Below, one piece after another: positions 11,914 to 14,468 of a stretch of DNA of 14,468 nt; positions within the stretch are counted from its first letter, which is position 1; each line of letters begins with the position of its first letter. The position numbers and the translations under genes were made by a program. The notes below the pieces were generated by a model. The model was not told where the DNA came from. It ran no database searches and worked only from the letters and a program-made list of their open reading frames with translations. Source of the stretch: an uncultured Atopobiaceae bacterium (lineage in GTDB: Bacteria; Actinomycetota; Coriobacteriia; Coriobacteriales; Atopobiaceae); contig CAMYZR010000011.1 of assembly GCA_947303905.1 (NCBI GenBank), positions 1 to 14,468 of the forward strand, read 5' to 3'.

Positions 11914-14468
11914 ATGTCTGAAGAGACCAGCGCTGCCGTCTTTAATGATGGCGCGGCCCTCGTCGTACGGAGCAACGAGGAGCTGCCGGAGAAGCTCGCC
12001 CTCATGCGCGAGGCCCAGAAGGTCTATGCAACCTTTACGCAGGAGCAGGTTGACAAGATCTTCTTCGAGGCGGCCATGGCCGCCAACAAGGCGCGTATCC
12101 CGCTGGCCAAGATGGCCGTCGAGGAGACGGGTATGGGCTGTGTGGAGGACAAGGTCACCAAGAACCACTACGCCTCCGAGTACATCTACAACGCCTACAA
12201 GAACACCAAGACCTGCGGTGTCATCGAAGAGGATGCCGTGGCTGGCATCAAGAAGATCGCCGAGCCCATCGGCGTAATCGGTGCCGTCATTCCTACGACC
12301 AACCCCACCTCCACCGCCATCTTCAAGTGCCTCATCGCGCTCAAGACCCGCAACGCCATCATGATCTCGCCGCACCCGCGCGCCAAGGGCTGCACGGCCG
12401 AGGCTGCCCGCATCGTCAACGACGCCGCCGTGGCCGCCGGTGCCCCCGAGCACCTCATCGGCTGGATCGAGGCGCTCTCGCTCGAGAACACCCAGACCCT
12501 CATGGCCGAGTCCGACATCATCCTGGCCACTGGCGGCCCGGGCATGGTCAAGGCCGCCTACAGCTCCGGCACGCCCGCCCTGGGCGTTGGCGCCGGCAAC
12601 ACCCCGGCCATCATCGACAGCACCGCCGACGTGCGCATGGCTGTCAACTCCATCATCCACTCCAAGACCTTCGACAACGGCATGATCTGCGCCTCCGAGC
12701 AGAGCGTGACCGTGCTCGACGACGTCTATGACGAGGCTCGTGCCGAGTTCGAGCGCCGTGGCTGCTACTTCCTCAAGGGCGACGAGCTCGACAAGGTCCG
12801 CAAGACCATCATCATCAACGGTCGCCTCAACGCCCGCATCGTCGGCCAACGCGCTGCGACCATCGCAGAGATGGCCGGTGTCGAGGTGCCTGCCAGCACC
12901 AAGATCCTCATCGGCGAGGTCGAGAGCGTCGACATCTCCGAGGAGTTCGCGCACGAGAAGCTCTCCCCGGTGCTTGGCATGTACCATGCCGCGACCTTCG
13001 ACGAGGCCATCGCCAAGGCCGAGCGCCTCGTGGCTGACGGTGGCTATGGCCACACCAGCTCGCTCTACATCAACACGGCCGAGAAGGAGAAGATGGCCAA
13101 GCATGCGGCAGCCATGAAGACCTGCCGTATCCTCGTCAACACCCCCTCCAGCCAGGGCGGCATCGGCGACCTCTACAACTTCCATCTGGCGCCCTCCCTC
13201 ACGCTGGGCTGCGGCTCCTGGGGCGGCAACTCCGTCTCCGAGAACGTGGGCGTCAAGCACCTCATCAACATCAAGACGGTTGCGGAGAGGCGTGAGAACA
13301 TGCTGTGGTATCGCGTGCCCGAGAAGGTCTACTTCAAGAAGGACTGCATGCCGGTGGCTCTCGACGAGCTCGGCACGGTCATGGGCAAGAAGCGCGCCTT
13401 CATCGTGACCGACACCTTCCTGTACAAGAGTGGCTTCACCAAGCAGATCGAGACCAAGCTCGACGAGATGGGCATCGTCCACGCCTGCTTCTACAACGTC
13501 GCTCCCGATCCCACGCTGCAGTGCGCCCAGGAAGGCGTTCAGCAGATCAAGGCCTTCGAGCCGGACACCATCATCGCGGTCGGCGGCGGCTCGGCAATGG
13601 ACGCGGCCAAGATCATGTGGCTCATGTACGAGCATCCCGAGGCCAAGTTCGAGGACATGGCCATGAACTTCATGGACATCCGCAAGCGCATCTACACCTA
13701 CCCGACGCTGGGCAACAAGTGCTACTTCGTAGCCATCCCCACCAGCTCCGGCACGGGCTCCGAGTGCACGCCGTTCGCCATCATCACCGACGCCGAGACT
13801 GGCATCAAGTGGCCGCTCGCTGACTACCAGCTGCTGCCCAACATGGCCATCATCGACACCAACAACATGATGACCCAGCCCAAGGGCCTGACCTCCGCCT
13901 CCGGCGTCGACGTCCTGACCCACGCCCTGGAGGCCTACGTCTCCATCATGGCGTCCGACTACACCGACCCGCTGGCCCTGCGCGCCGGCTCGCTGGTCTT
14001 CAAGTACCTGGCCCGCTGCTACGACGACCCCAACGACTTCGAGGCCCGCGACCACATGGCCAACGCCTCCTGCCTCGCTGGCATGGCCTTCGCCAACGCC
14101 TTCCTGGGTGTCAACCATTCCATGGCGCACAAGCTGGGTGCCTACCACCACATCCCGCACGGCTGGGCCAACGCGGTCATCCTCACCCGCGTCATGCGCT
14201 ACAACGCCGCCGAGCGTCCGACCAAGATGGGCAGCTTCAGCCAGTACCAGTATCCGCATGCCAAGGCCCGCTATGCCGAGTTCGGCCGTGCCTGCGGCTT
14301 CACCGGCGCCAATGACGACGAGGTCTTCGAGAACTTCATCGCCGGCATCGAGGAGCTCAAGGAGCATGTGGGCGTCAAGAAGACCATCGCCGAGTACGGT
14401 GTGGACGAGCAGTACTTCCTCGACACCCTCGACGAGATGAGCGAGAACGCCTTCAACGACCAGTGCAC
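11914..14468 (+). CDS. adhE: Bifunctional acetaldehyde-CoA/alcohol dehydrogenase AdhE (3' end cut off by the window)
   Basis: AdhE reduces acetyl-CoA to acetaldehyde and then ethanol, using two NADH, and assembles into spirosomes. The frame is open to the window end, giving 851 residues against about 870-890 usually, so only the last few dozen residues are missing. The N-terminal aldehyde dehydrogenase domain (about 20-440) has the cofactor region ATGGPGMVKAAYSSG (205-219) and catalytic Cys259 in NGMICASEQ. After a linker, the iron-type alcohol dehydrogenase domain has VGGGSAMDAAK (Gly557-Ser560). Predicted Fe2+ ligands are Asp666, His670, His735 and His749, with the same internal spacing as in E. 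coli AdhE. The start at 11914 has AAGGAGG seven bases upstream; an in-frame ATG at 11908 is too close to that site. Codon use is strongly biased, suggesting high expression. Confidence 0.97.
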   Translation, partial: MSEETSAAVFNDGAALVVRSNEELPEKLALMREAQKVYATFTQEQVDKIFFEAAMAANKARIPLAKMAVEETGMGCVEDKVTKNHYASEYIYNAYKNTKTCGVIEEDAVAGIKKIAEPIGVIGAVIPTTNPTSTAIFKCLIALKTRNAIMISPHPRAKGCTAEAARIVNDAAVAAGAPEHLIGWIEALSLENTQTLMAESDIILATGGPGMVKAAYSSGTPALGVGAGNTPAIIDSTADVRMAVNSIIHSKTFDNGMICASEQSVTVLDDVYDEARAEFERRGCYFLKGDELDKVRKTIIINGRLNARIVGQRAATIAEMAGVEVPASTKILIGEVESVDISEEFAHEKLSPVLGMYHAATFDEAIAKAERLVADGGYGHTSSLYINTAEKEKMAKHAAAMKTCRILVNTPSSQGGIGDLYNFHLAPSLTLGCGSWGGNSVSENVGVKHLINIKTVAERRENMLWYRVPEKVYFKKDCMPVALDELGTVMGKKRAFIVTDTFLYKSGFTKQIETKLDEMGIVHACFYNVAPDPTLQCAQEGVQQIKAFEPDTIIAVGGGSAMDAAKIMWLMYEHPEAKFEDMAMNFMDIRKRIYTYPTLGNKCYFVAIPTSSGTGSECTPFAIITDAETGIKWPLADYQLLPNMAIIDTNNMMTQPKGLTSASGVDVLTHALEAYVSIMASDYTDPLALRAGSLVFKYLARCYDDPNDFEARDHMANASCLAGMAFANAFLGVNHSMAHKLGAYHHIPHGWANAVILTRVMRYNAAERPTKMGSFSQYQYPHAKARYAEFGRACGFTGANDDEVFENFIAGIEELKEHVGVKKTIAEYGVDEQYFLDTLDEMSENAFNDQC

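Noticed and set aside
11884..14367. 827-residue minus-strand frame opposite adhE
   Set aside because: It is a mirror frame in register with adhE; the sense strand has complete AdhE motifs.

Overview
The window reads as chromosomal DNA of a G+C-rich, fermentative, anaerobic actinobacterium, most likely a member of the Coriobacteriia (Olsenella/Atopobium/Collinsella type). The evidence is the strong G/C third-position bias, actinobacterial-looking housekeeping proteins, the fermentative marker AdhE, a flavoredoxin-type flavin reductase with a small rubredoxin, and a tmRNA whose tag ends in YALAA. The genus is an inference and was not tested by any search. Nearly all genes belong to recognisable families; I see no CRISPR array, transposase, integrase or phage gene.

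Layout. Positions 1-1740 hold the trans-translation pair: the 3' part of smpB (+) and ssrA/tmRNA (-). Between them lies a stand-alone flavin reductase gene (+). The last 20 bases of ssrA are duplicated exactly 200 bp beyond the gene, next to what looks like the original ssrA terminator; this is the signature of an integration scar at the tmRNA 3' end. Positions 1745-2890 hold a 45-residue rubredoxin (-) divergent from a patatin-like lipase (+). Positions 3116-3955 are the rplM-rpsI operon (L13, S9), closed by a clear terminator. Next come glmM (phosphoglucosamine mutase, the step feeding UDP-GlcNAc and peptidoglycan), with its own terminator, and a HAD-family sugar-phosphate phosphatase/mutase. 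The HAD gene converges on a membrane-anchored NodB polysaccharide deacetylase (-).

Positions 7372-11779 form a hexitol-use module: a fused mannitol PTS transporter MtlA (IICBA, -), a divergent medium-chain Zn dehydrogenase of the L-sorbose-1-phosphate reductase (SorE) type (+), and a DeoR-family regulator (+). No MtlD is present in the window, so the Zn dehydrogenase is the best candidate to oxidise the hexitol phosphate made by the PTS. The 315-bp region between the divergent genes carries a promoter for each and several inverted repeats that could be operators. The window ends inside adhE (+), the bifunctional acetaldehyde/alcohol dehydrogenase, which would reoxidise the extra NADH that hexitols yield relative to hexoses.

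The most unusual points are the duplicated tmRNA 3' end with its roughly 180-bp insert, the flavin reductase and mini-rubredoxin that look like a split high-molecular-weight rubredoxin on either side of ssrA, and the mannitol PTS paired with a SorE-like enzyme. I found no convincing wholly novel multi-gene system.
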